Positions 1-6,076 of a DNA stretch of 6,973 nt are shown here, piece by piece. Position 1 is the first letter of the stretch; the number at the start of each line of letters is the position of its first letter. The notes below the pieces were generated by a model. The model was not told the origin of the DNA. It saw only the letters and a program-made list of their open reading frames with translations, and made no database searches. The DNA lies in assembly GCA_006227965.1 (NCBI GenBank), contig SBFL01000340.1, positions 1-6,973 on the forward strand. Reading direction: 5' to 3'. The position numbers were made by a program, and so were the translations under genes. Source of the stretch: Bacteroidota bacterium. GTDB lineage: Bacteria; Bacteroidota; Bacteroidia; Flavobacteriales; Flavobacteriaceae.

Positions 1-32
1 ATACTAGATTCCCTCTACAGGAAGCCGGCCAA

Positions 33-60
33 CTGAGGGACTCAGGGCCCCTCCCTGTTT
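33..60 (+). terminator. weak hairpin, possible terminator of an upstream plus-strand gene
   Basis: Two competing short stems can be drawn: CTGAG (33-37) with CTCAG (41-45), and CAGGG (43-47) with CCCTG (53-57). The second is followed only by TTTAA, so the T tract is too short for a convincing intrinsic terminator. No coding region was recognised to its left inside the window. It may be the end of a transcript that starts outside the window, or just a GC-rich patch in the spacer. Confidence 0.2.
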
Positions 61-141
61 AATGTACCTCACTATATTAATTAAAAAAAACAACGAGTAC
101 AAGGACCTAGATCAGTTTGTAATTAAAAATCCAGCGTCGTG

Positions 142-197
142 TTTTTTTTTCTTAAGGCCTTCCTTTCGTATTTTGGATATTCCTGTAAACCAGAAGC
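142..197 (+). promoter_or_regulatory. AT-rich leader and possible promoter of galK
   Basis: The 197 bp before galK contain no convincing gene. The stretch from about 62 to 150 is AT-rich and ends in a run of nine T (142-150). TATTTTG at 169-175 resembles the -7 element TAnnTTTG of Bacteroidota promoters with one base missing, but no clear TTG lies at the usual distance upstream. There is no strong Shine-Dalgarno sequence before the ATG at 198, as is common in this phylum. The promoter assignment is therefore weak. Confidence 0.2.
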
Positions 198-1328
198 ATG
201 AAAAAGTCAAAACCCGTTTCCCCCTCCCTGCATGTCAGTGCCCCGGGCCGGATCAACCTGATCGGGGAGCATACGGATTATAACGAAGGTTTGGTGCTCC
301 CTGCCGCCATTGAACTCGATATGCGTTTCCGGCTGCAAAAAAACGGTACCCAGGGGCAGTGCCGGATTTACAGTGAAAGCATGGGGAAGTCCATGCAGGC
401 AGACCTCAGCAACCTAGGCACCGATGCCAAGGGCTGGGAGCGGTATATCTTTGGTGTCCTCAGTGAACTTTCCCCCTATTCTGATAAGTTGAAGGGTTTC
501 GATGGGAAGCTGACATCCCGATTGCCTGCCGGGGCCGGACTCAGTTCTTCAGCCGCCCTGGAATGTGGCCTTGCCTATGGCCTGAATAAGCTTTTTTCCC
601 TGGAAATCAGCCCCATGGAACTTATCCGGATCGCCCAACAGGCCGAGATTAAACATTCCGGAACCCAGTGTGGCATTATGGACCAGTTTGCCTCTATGAT
701 GGGGAAAAAGGACCATTTCATCTTTCTGGACTGCCGGTCCCTGGATTACCGGTACATCCCCGCCAGGCTGGGAGACTACCGGCTAGTGCTGATTAACAGC
801 GGCGTAACCCATTCCCTTTCCGATAGCGCCTATAACCAGAGGCGGGAAGAGTGCCGGCAGGGGGTTTCAATCCTACGGAAGGTTTTCCCGGAAATCCAAT
901 CCCTGAGGGATGTACATCCCGGACAACTCGAAGCAGTTCGTCATCAAATGCCAAAACCAGTCGCGAACCGCTGCCGGTATGTGATCCAGGAGAATGCTAG
1001 GGTTCTGAAAGCCGTGGAGGTGCTGGAGCATTCCGATATTCAGACCCTTGGGAACCTGCTATATGATACCCATCAGGGATTGCGCCATCTCTACGAAGTA
1101 AGCTGTCCGGAACTGGATTTCCTGGTGGATACGGCCATGGCGCTGCCCGGCGTGGCGGGTTCCAGGTTGATGGGAGGCGGCTTTGGTGGCTGCAGCCTGA
1201 ATCTGATACGGAAAGGTGCTGTCCCAGAAGTAATCTCCCGCCTTACGGCCGCCTACCGCGAGCGTTTCGGGCGGGAAGCGGAGTCTTTGGAAACAGGCCT
1301 GGGAGACGGGGTACGCCTGCTCTCCTGA
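198..1328 (+). CDS. galK: galactokinase
   Basis: Cytosolic GHMP-family kinase that phosphorylates alpha-D-galactose with ATP to galactose 1-phosphate, the first committed step of the Leloir pathway. At 376 residues it has normal family length. The galactokinase signature GRINLIGEHTDY is at residues 17-28, with the sugar-binding E24, H25 and D27. The glycine/serine-rich ATP-binding loop LPAGAGLSSSAA is at 109-120. GIMDQFAS places the catalytic base at D162, and the C-terminal GHMP motif GSRLMGGGFGGC is at 321-332. The closing GDGVRLL is also typical, so the protein is complete. The ATG at 198 puts the signature about 17 residues in, which is usual for bacterial GalK. No galT, galM or sugar transporter is visible, so any gal operon partners would lie to the left. 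The last 76 bp overlap the convergent dnaE gene. Confidence 0.96.
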   Translation: MKKSKPVSPSLHVSAPGRINLIGEHTDYNEGLVLPAAIELDMRFRLQKNGTQGQCRIYSESMGKSMQADLSNLGTDAKGWERYIFGVLSELSPYSDKLKGFDGKLTSRLPAGAGLSSSAALECGLAYGLNKLFSLEISPMELIRIAQQAEIKHSGTQCGIMDQFASMMGKKDHFIFLDCRSLDYRYIPARLGDYRLVLINSGVTHSLSDSAYNQRREECRQGVSILRKVFPEIQSLRDVHPGQLEAVRHQMPKPVANRCRYVIQENARVLKAVEVLEHSDIQTLGNLLYDTHQGLRHLYEVSCPELDFLVDTAMALPGVAGSRLMGGGFGGCSLNLIRKGAVPEVISRLTAAYRERFGREAESLETGLGDGVRLLS

Positions 1329-4318
1329 CGCTTGGGCAACAGGCGGGAAGCCGTCTTCATTTCGGCGTACCTGGGGTCCGGGACATAGTCCTGTTTTTGC
1401 ATCTTTACTACTTCAATACTCAGAAATCCAAATTCACTCACAACCTTCCCATAAAGGCGGTAAATCCCCTTCCCTCTAAAAGAATACCTGGCTGCCACCG
1501 GAGGGAAGAGCACCGTGTCAAAAACCTCACCGTCCTGGTCTATAAACGTGGCAAAATGCATGCCTTTTCCGCTGTGGGTTCTGGTGTTTTTGACCGTTAC
1601 CAGATAGCCGTAGATGTCGATGTTCCTCTCGAGGAAATCGGGCAGGTGCCTGCTGCTGTACTGGTTGGCTGGGGGCTGAGCGAGCAGCTTAAAGGGGCTG
1701 CAAAGGCAAAACCCCAGCAGTTCCAGTTCAGTGAAGGCCTCCTCCAGACGGGTACTGTGCAACTGCGGAATCTTATAGCTGGAGTGCTGAGGCGGGAAGA
1801 GGCGGGGGTGTTCAATCGGATTCCCTCTGGAGAGCAGCATATGGGCCTGCCAGAGCAGGCGGTGTTTTTCCGCTCCTGTGCTCCGGAAGGCATCGATACG
1901 AATCAGGATGCTGAGCTGCTCAATGGAAATGGGGACTCGGTCCAGAAAGTCCTCCAGGCTGGTAAAAGGCCCCTCCGCTTCACGCTGCCTGATAATCCGT
2001 TCCATCACCCGGGATTCCAGGTCCTTCAGGTACATAAACCCCAGGTAGATGTTCTTCCCCTCAATCCGGTTTACCACCCCGGACCGGTTGATACAGGGCA
2101 CATGGATGGCCGCCCCCAGCATCCGGGCCTCATGCACATAGTGTTCAGTCCTGTAAAAACCGCCGCCGTTGTTCAGCACCGCTACCATATATTCCAGGGG
2201 GTGGTATGCCCTGAGGAACAGGCTCTGATAGCTCTCCACCGCATAGGATGCGGAATGTCCCTTGGCAAAGGCATACCCCGCAAAGCTGGCCACCTGCTGC
2301 CAGATTTCAGATATCAGGGATTCTGAATACCCTTTTTTACGGCAGTTTGCTATAAAAGCTGCCCGGACCCGTTCAAACTCATCCCTGGAGCGGAACTTCC
2401 CGCTCATCCCCCTGCGGAGCACATCAGCCTCCCCGAGGCTGAGCCCCGCAAAATAATGGGCTACCTTGATCACGTCTTCCTGATAGACCATCACCCCGTA
2501 GGTGTCCGGCATGATCTCCAGCAACACCGGATGGGCTTCTTTGACGCGCTGGGGATTGCGGTGGCGCAGGATGTACTCCCGCATCATACCGCTTTTGGCC
2601 ACCCCGGGCCGGATGATGGAACTGGCCGCCACCAGGCCCAGGTAATTGTCCACTTCCAGCTTGCGCAAAAGCATCCGCATGGCAGGGGATTCTACATAGA
2701 AACACCCCATGCACTGGGCGGATTTGACCATCCGGTTGATCCTTGGGTCCTCCTTGATGCGGGAAATGTCGTGGATGTCGATTCTTTTAAAAGCCTCCGG
2801 TTGGTTTTTCCGGACGATTTGCAGGGCTTCTTCGATCTTGGCAAGCCCGCGCTGGCCCAGGATGTCAAACTTGTAAAGGCCCACATCCTCGGCGATTACC
2901 ATGTCAAACTGTGTGGTGGCAAACCCCTTGGGAGGAAGATGAGTAGCTGAAAACCAGTGGATCGGTTTCTCGCTGATCAGGATGCCCCCGGCGTGCACGC
3001 TCAGGTAATTGGGCATCCCCCTGATAAGCTCCCCGTAACGGAGTACCAGGCGCGCCACCTCATCGAGGCGGGAAGGGGTATACTGCCCCTCGCACAACTG
3101 GTCGATCTCTGCCTTGGGCAGGCCGAAGACCTTGCCCAGTTCCCGGATGATCCCCCGCTGCTTGAAGGTAACGTAGGTGCCGAGCAGGGAAACATGCTCA
3201 AAACGTCCGAAAATGTATTTGGTAATGGCCTCCCGGTCCTTCCAGGAGAAATCAATGTCAAAATCCGGGGGATTGGCCCGGAACAGGTTGATAAACCGTT
3301 CGAAATACAGGTCGAGCTCTATGGGGTCCACATCGGTAATCCGCAGCAGGTAAGCCACGATGCTGTTTGCCCCGCTGCCCCTGCCCACATAGAAAAACCC
3401 CCTGCGGCGGGCCTCACTTACAATATCCCAGTTGATAAGGAAATATGAGACAAACCCCTTTTCTTTGATCAGGCAGAGCTCCTTTTCCAGACGGGAAGAA
3501 ACCTCAGGGCCCGGATCCCTGTAGCGATAGGGCATCCCTTCCCTGCAAAGGCGCTCGAGCATTTCTTCATCAGCCTCCTTCCGGCCGGTATACGTCTGCA
3601 GGTTCTGGGGCTTTCGGTTCTCCGAAAAATCGAACCGGGTCTGGCACTCCCCCATGAGCCGGTCCGTGTTTTCCAGGATAAATTCCAAACCGGAAAAGGC
3701 AGCCACCAGGTTCTCGAGGGGGTACATCTGGTCTTCCAGGCAGGCCTGTTCTGATTCGGGGAGCCTGCTGAGCAACACGTTATTGTCAATGGCCCTGAGC
3801 AGGCGGTGGGCATTGAAATCCCGCTTGCTGCGAAAGGTCACCGGCTGCAGGACCACCAAACGGTCCCTGTATTCAGCAACCCGGGTAAAGGGTAGGCGGC
3901 GCAGGTCGCGGATCGAAACCCCTATGAATTCGTGGGAGGCAAATTCAGTCATCTCATCCAGCAAAACCTTCTCAAAAGGATAGATCACATAGGCGCGGGC
4001 AAAGGCCGGGGCCCGGTCCGGCAGTGGTATTTTTTCATGCAGGTGGCGGGATAGGCAGCGATTCAGTTCAAAATACCCTTCGTTGTCCCGGGCAATCCCG
4101 ACAAAACAAGGATCGATGCCGTTTCGGAAATCGACCCCCAGCAGGGGCCTGACCTTAAATTCCGGGGCCCTGCGCACAAAATTCAGCCCGGCGGAAGTGT
4201 TGTTGATATCAGTCAGTGCCAGACGGGTTACCCCGTTGTCCCGGGCGAGCCGAAGCAATTCCACCTCGGAAAAAGTCCCGTAGCGAAGGCTGTAGTAGGT
4301 GTGGCAATTGAGATACAT
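1253..4318 (-). CDS. dnaE: alternative (error-prone type) DNA polymerase III alpha subunit
   Basis: C-family DNA polymerase of 1021 residues, shorter than replicative DnaE (about 1160 in E. coli). Domain order: PHP domain (about 1-200), palm with GRGSG (312-316) and catalytic PDFDIDF giving D352 and D354, third catalytic aspartate D485 in KFDILG, fingers with YQEDVIKVA (612-620) and FAKGHSASYA (684-693), HhH region (about 783-811), OB fold (about 897-975), then a basic tail. Polymerase residues look intact. The PHP domain has lost metal ligands: H-x-H is N4-C-H6, TDH is TDI (36-38), and the later NDVH region reads QPVT (158-161). The tau-binding C-terminal domain is missing, and PRLF (838-841) sits where the beta-clamp motif belongs, without its glutamine. 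This pattern suggests a DnaE2/ImuC-like translesion polymerase rather than the replicase, inferred also from dinB upstream on the same strand. ATG at 4318 begins directly at the PHP domain. Assignment to C-family is near certain; the error-prone role is inference. Confidence 0.93.
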   Translation of the reverse strand: MYLNCHTYYSLRYGTFSEVELLRLARDNGVTRLALTDINNTSAGLNFVRRAPEFKVRPLLGVDFRNGIDPCFVGIARDNEGYFELNRCLSRHLHEKIPLPDRAPAFARAYVIYPFEKVLLDEMTEFASHEFIGVSIRDLRRLPFTRVAEYRDRLVVLQPVTFRSKRDFNAHRLLRAIDNNVLLSRLPESEQACLEDQMYPLENLVAAFSGLEFILENTDRLMGECQTRFDFSENRKPQNLQTYTGRKEADEEMLERLCREGMPYRYRDPGPEVSSRLEKELCLIKEKGFVSYFLINWDIVSEARRRGFFYVGRGSGANSIVAYLLRITDVDPIELDLYFERFINLFRANPPDFDIDFSWKDREAITKYIFGRFEHVSLLGTYVTFKQRGIIRELGKVFGLPKAEIDQLCEGQYTPSRLDEVARLVLRYGELIRGMPNYLSVHAGGILISEKPIHWFSATHLPPKGFATTQFDMVIAEDVGLYKFDILGQRGLAKIEEALQIVRKNQPEAFKRIDIHDISRIKEDPRINRMVKSAQCMGCFYVESPAMRMLLRKLEVDNYLGLVAASSIIRPGVAKSGMMREYILRHRNPQRVKEAHPVLLEIMPDTYGVMVYQEDVIKVAHYFAGLSLGEADVLRRGMSGKFRSRDEFERVRAAFIANCRKKGYSESLISEIWQQVASFAGYAFAKGHSASYAVESYQSLFLRAYHPLEYMVAVLNNGGGFYRTEHYVHEARMLGAAIHVPCINRSGVVNRIEGKNIYLGFMYLKDLESRVMERIIRQREAEGPFTSLEDFLDRVPISIEQLSILIRIDAFRSTGAEKHRLLWQAHMLLSRGNPIEHPRLFPPQHSSYKIPQLHSTRLEEAFTELELLGFCLCSPFKLLAQPPANQYSSRHLPDFLERNIDIYGYLVTVKNTRTHSGKGMHFATFIDQDGEVFDTVLFPPVAARYSFRGKGIYRLYGKVVSEFGFLSIEVVKMQKQDYVPDPRYAEMKTASRLLPKRQESRRTPSPRPVSKDSASRPKRSR

Positions 4319-4394
4319 TATGACTGTATTTTCACTAATTGATAGTTGAGGGCCGACATTGCTTTCTACTCTAATTGTTCAAGGCTCAGGGTTA

Positions 4395-4559
4395 TAAGGT
4401 TCAAAAATTAGACTGCCTACTGGTACTGGAGACTGCAAACTTTATAACAGTTGGCAGTAGCAGTTGGCAGTTGACAACACCAATGGGCATTTGCAAAAGA
4501 TGCAGTTCCCAGACTCCCAATAACCAGCCTTGTCATTCCTGGCATACCCTTGAACCTTA
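4395..4559. repeat. 10-bp exact inverted repeat bracketing the repeat mosaic
   Basis: TAAGGTTCAA at 4395-4404 is the exact reverse complement of TTGAACCTTA at 4550-4559, with 145 bp between them. The two arms belong to the TTCAAGG/CCTTGAA unit family and could mark the outer ends of an inserted element, but no target-site duplication is evident. The match may simply reflect the same repeat unit occurring in opposite orientations. Confidence 0.35.
4412..4471. repeat. imperfect inverted repeat of ACTGCCT/CAGTTGG units
   Basis: The arm at 4412-4435 and the reverse complement of 4448-4471 agree at 19 of 24 positions, with a 12-bp AT-rich spacer (4436-4447). The right arm is itself a near-perfect direct duplication of a 13-base unit (4448-4460 and 4461-4473, one mismatch). 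It could fold as a hairpin in the transcript between dinB and dnaE. No T tract follows on either strand, so it is not a classical terminator. Confidence 0.6.
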
Positions 4560-4564
4560 AACTT

Positions 4565-4580
4565 TGCCTGCCGGCAGGCA
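4565..4580. repeat. 16-bp perfect GC palindrome
   Basis: TGCCTGCCGGCAGGCA is its own reverse complement. It continues on the right with another GGC unit (to 4583). It lies 44 bp after the dinB stop codon in the direction of transcription. No U-rich stretch follows on either strand. Short spurious peptides containing LPAGR, familiar from Bacteroidota annotations, come from this type of sequence, which suggests it is a dispersed intergenic repeat. Confidence 0.6.
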
Positions 4581-4623
4581 GGCTTGAACGCAGCCCTGGC
4601 TGCTTACTGCGTACTGCCACTGC

Positions 4624-5838
4624 CTACTGCTTGCGATGCGCAAGCACCACAGGGGGCTGGCCGTTAAAGGGGTTGTGCATCCGGCCTATGGTGCGGGCCC
4701 CCATACCCGATGCCCGTATGACGCTCTTGTCACCGTATCGTTCCCGCAGGCGGTCCATGGCTGCGTACAGGTTGAGGGTTTCTTCCTGGTCATCGAAAAG
4801 ATCGATCTGGTAATTGCCCGGCACCAGGTGACTGAAACGCACCCCGATAAGCCGTACCAGCAAACGCCTCTGGTAAAGCCTTTCAAAAAGGTCCAGCACT
4901 TTCGGGATAAGCTTATGGTCCGCACTGGTATAAGGGATCCGCAGCTGCTTGGAATACGTATTGAAATCCGAGTAGCGTAACTTCACCGTGACACAGGCCG
5001 TCAGCTTGCCGCCCCGGCGCAGCTGGAAGGCGAGGTTTTCCGTCATGGCGATCAGGATCCCCCGAAGCCGGTGTACGTCAATGGTGTCCCGGTCAAAGGT
5101 GCGCTCGGTGGAAATGGATTTTCGTTCACAAAAAGGCACCACTGCCCGGTTGTCGATGCCATTGGCGCGCTTCCAGATCACAGTCCCGTTGGCCCCGAGC
5201 ACCCGTTGCACAACATCCAGGGGCATCTCCTGCAGGGTCTTTACCTGCCTCAGGCCAAGGTTGCGGAGCGTCTGGTAGGTCTTCTCCCCCACCATGGGGA
5301 TTTTTTTGATGGAAAGCGGGGCCAGAAAAGGCTTTTCATAGCCCGAGTCTACCATAAGCTGGTTGTTGGGCTTGGCCTCCCCCGTAGCCACCTTGGAAAC
5401 CACTTTGTTGATCGAAAGCCCGAAGGAGATCGGCAACCCGGTTTCCCGGATGATGCGCTGTCGGAGCTGTGTGGCATAGCGGTAGCAGCCGAAGAAGCGG
5501 TCCATCCCGGAAATGTCGGCGTAAAATTCATCTATGCTGGCCTTCTCAAACAGGGGGACCTGCTCTTTGATAATTTCAGTCACCTCATCCGAATGCCTGC
5601 TGTAGGTGCCCGCATTGCCGCGGATCACCACCGCCTCCGGGCAGAGCTCCCGGGCCATGCGCATGGGCATGCCCGAATGTACCCCATACCCGCGGGTCTC
5701 ATAGCTGCAGGCAGCCACCACCCCCCTGTCGCTAAGGCCTCCCACCAGGATAGGCCTTTGCTTTAAACGACTGTCCAGTTTTCGCTCCACGGAGACGAAA
5801 AAGGTATCGAGGTCCAGATGAAGGATGGTCTTTTGCAT
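4624..5838 (-). CDS. dinB: DNA polymerase IV, Y-family translesion polymerase
   Basis: Y-family polymerase of 404 residues that copies past damaged bases, acting in the cytosol at stalled forks. Palm motif HLDLDTFF (7-14) gives catalytic D9 and steric-gate F14; SIDEFY (101-106) supplies D103 and E104, so all three metal-binding acids are present. SYETRGYGVHSGMP (45-58) and SINKVVSKVATGEAKP (142-157) are classical finger and palm segments; an HhH stretch follows at about 177-202. The little-finger domain leads to QIDLF (344-348), a good beta-clamp binding motif, then an RYG...IRAS segment more like UmuC-type proteins than E. coli DinB. The ATG at 5838 is preferred over an in-frame GTG one codon upstream because it puts the HxDxD motif at the usual distance from the start. 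No clear Shine-Dalgarno is present. A UmuC-like label is the main alternative. It is followed on the same strand by dnaE. Confidence 0.94.
   Translation of the reverse strand: MQKTILHLDLDTFFVSVERKLDSRLKQRPILVGGLSDRGVVAACSYETRGYGVHSGMPMRMARELCPEAVVIRGNAGTYSRHSDEVTEIIKEQVPLFEKASIDEFYADISGMDRFFGCYRYATQLRQRIIRETGLPISFGLSINKVVSKVATGEAKPNNQLMVDSGYEKPFLAPLSIKKIPMVGEKTYQTLRNLGLRQVKTLQEMPLDVVQRVLGANGTVIWKRANGIDNRAVVPFCERKSISTERTFDRDTIDVHRLRGILIAMTENLAFQLRRGGKLTACVTVKLRYSDFNTYSKQLRIPYTSADHKLIPKVLDLFERLYQRRLLVRLIGVRFSHLVPGNYQIDLFDDQEETLNLYAAMDRLRERYGDKSVIRASGMGARTIGRMHNPFNGQPPVVLAHRKQ
4630..4644 (-). other. short hairpin in the last codons of dinB
   Basis: CTTGCG (4630-4635) and CGCAAG (4639-4644) form a perfect 6-bp stem with a 3-base loop, immediately before the dinB stop codon at 4626-4624. 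In the minus direction it is followed by the seven-base repeat block, not by a T tract. It could stabilise the 3' end of a processed dinB message, but no function is shown. Confidence 0.35.
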
Positions 5839-5872
5839 CACACTTTTAAAAAAAAGAGGATTGCTAATTTAT

Positions 5873-5939
5873 GGATTATTTCCTTTTTTTTGGAATTATT
5901 CCTAATTATAAATTGTTAAAAATACTTTCTGGAAGTCAA
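5873..5939 (-). promoter_or_regulatory. candidate dinB promoter with tandem GGA-N5-TCC dyads
   Basis: The 238 bp between dinB and the methyltransferase contain no credible gene; the dinB-proximal part is strongly AT-rich. On the minus strand TTGACT (5939-5934) and TATAAT (5910-5905) can be read, but the 23-bp spacing is too long for a sigma-70 type promoter, and no good Bacteroidota TAnnTTTG element is seen. Just downstream lies a perfect 11-bp dyad (plus strand GGAATTATTCC, 5892-5902) and a second related, imperfect copy (GGATTATTTCC, 5873-5883), 19 bp apart. Their position between the -10-like box and the start codon suits a repressor operator. Both promoter and operator are inference. Confidence 0.35.
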
Positions 5940-6076
5940 GAGTGAGATTCCAGATCAGGGAAGGCCTTGCCCGAAAGGAAGTTGCGGGGGAAGGAGGTAT
6001 TTTGATGGGTGGGCGGATGGGGGCTTTAAACAATCTTCCAGGGTCCCTTGGTCTGTACTACGCTGTCCGAACCCAT

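Larger units (their letters stand above)
4378..4630. repeat. mosaic of seven-base repeats in the dinB-dnaE gap
   Basis: The 305 bp between dnaE and dinB hold no credible gene. They are built of short units of about seven bases from two families, in both orientations. On the plus strand: TTCAAGG, CTCAGGG, TTATAAGG, TTCAA (4378-4404); an ACTGCCT-like series (4412-4435); a CAGTTGG/CAGTAG series (4448-4473); CCTTGAA/CCTTAAA units (4548-4561); and GCTTACT, GCGTACT, GCCACT, GCCTACT (4602-4628). The last block runs over the dinB stop codon. Comparable heptad arrays are, from memory, common between genes in Flavobacteriia, and resemble in style the short tandemly repeated sequences of cyanobacteria. 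Spurious short ORFs in this stretch come from the repeats. Confidence 0.7.

Noticed and set aside
172..186. TTTTGGATATTCCTG before galK resembles the dyad in the dinB leader
   Set aside because: The spacing between GGA and TCC is 3 instead of 5 bases and galK has no reason to share regulation with dinB; short AT-rich matches like this arise by chance.
62..283. 73-residue plus-strand frame ahead of galK
   Set aside because: It overlaps the galK signature region in another frame, has no recognisable domain, and galK itself is certain.
1397..2326. 309-residue plus-strand frame opposite dnaE
   Set aside because: It is antisense to the highly conserved C-terminal half of DnaE and its translation shows no family motif; long antisense frames are common in GC-rich genes.
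4375..4620. short frames on both strands in the dinB-dnaE gap
   Set aside because: They are translations of the seven-base repeats and of the GC palindrome (LPAGR-type peptides), not genes.
4319..4623. CRISPR array in the repeat-rich gap
   Set aside because: The units are about seven bases long with no regular spacers, and no cas gene is present.
5071..5766. 231-residue plus-strand frame opposite dinB
   Set aside because: It is antisense to conserved Y-family motifs and its translation has no domain features.
6040..6053. CCAGGGTCCCTTGG as a terminator of the methyltransferase gene
   Set aside because: Pairing is interrupted by a mismatch, the loop would be too small, and no T tract directly follows.
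5842..6076. possible remnant of a lexA or S24-type regulator between the methyltransferase and dinB
   Set aside because: No open frame or residual motif of such a regulator could be read on either strand in this stretch.
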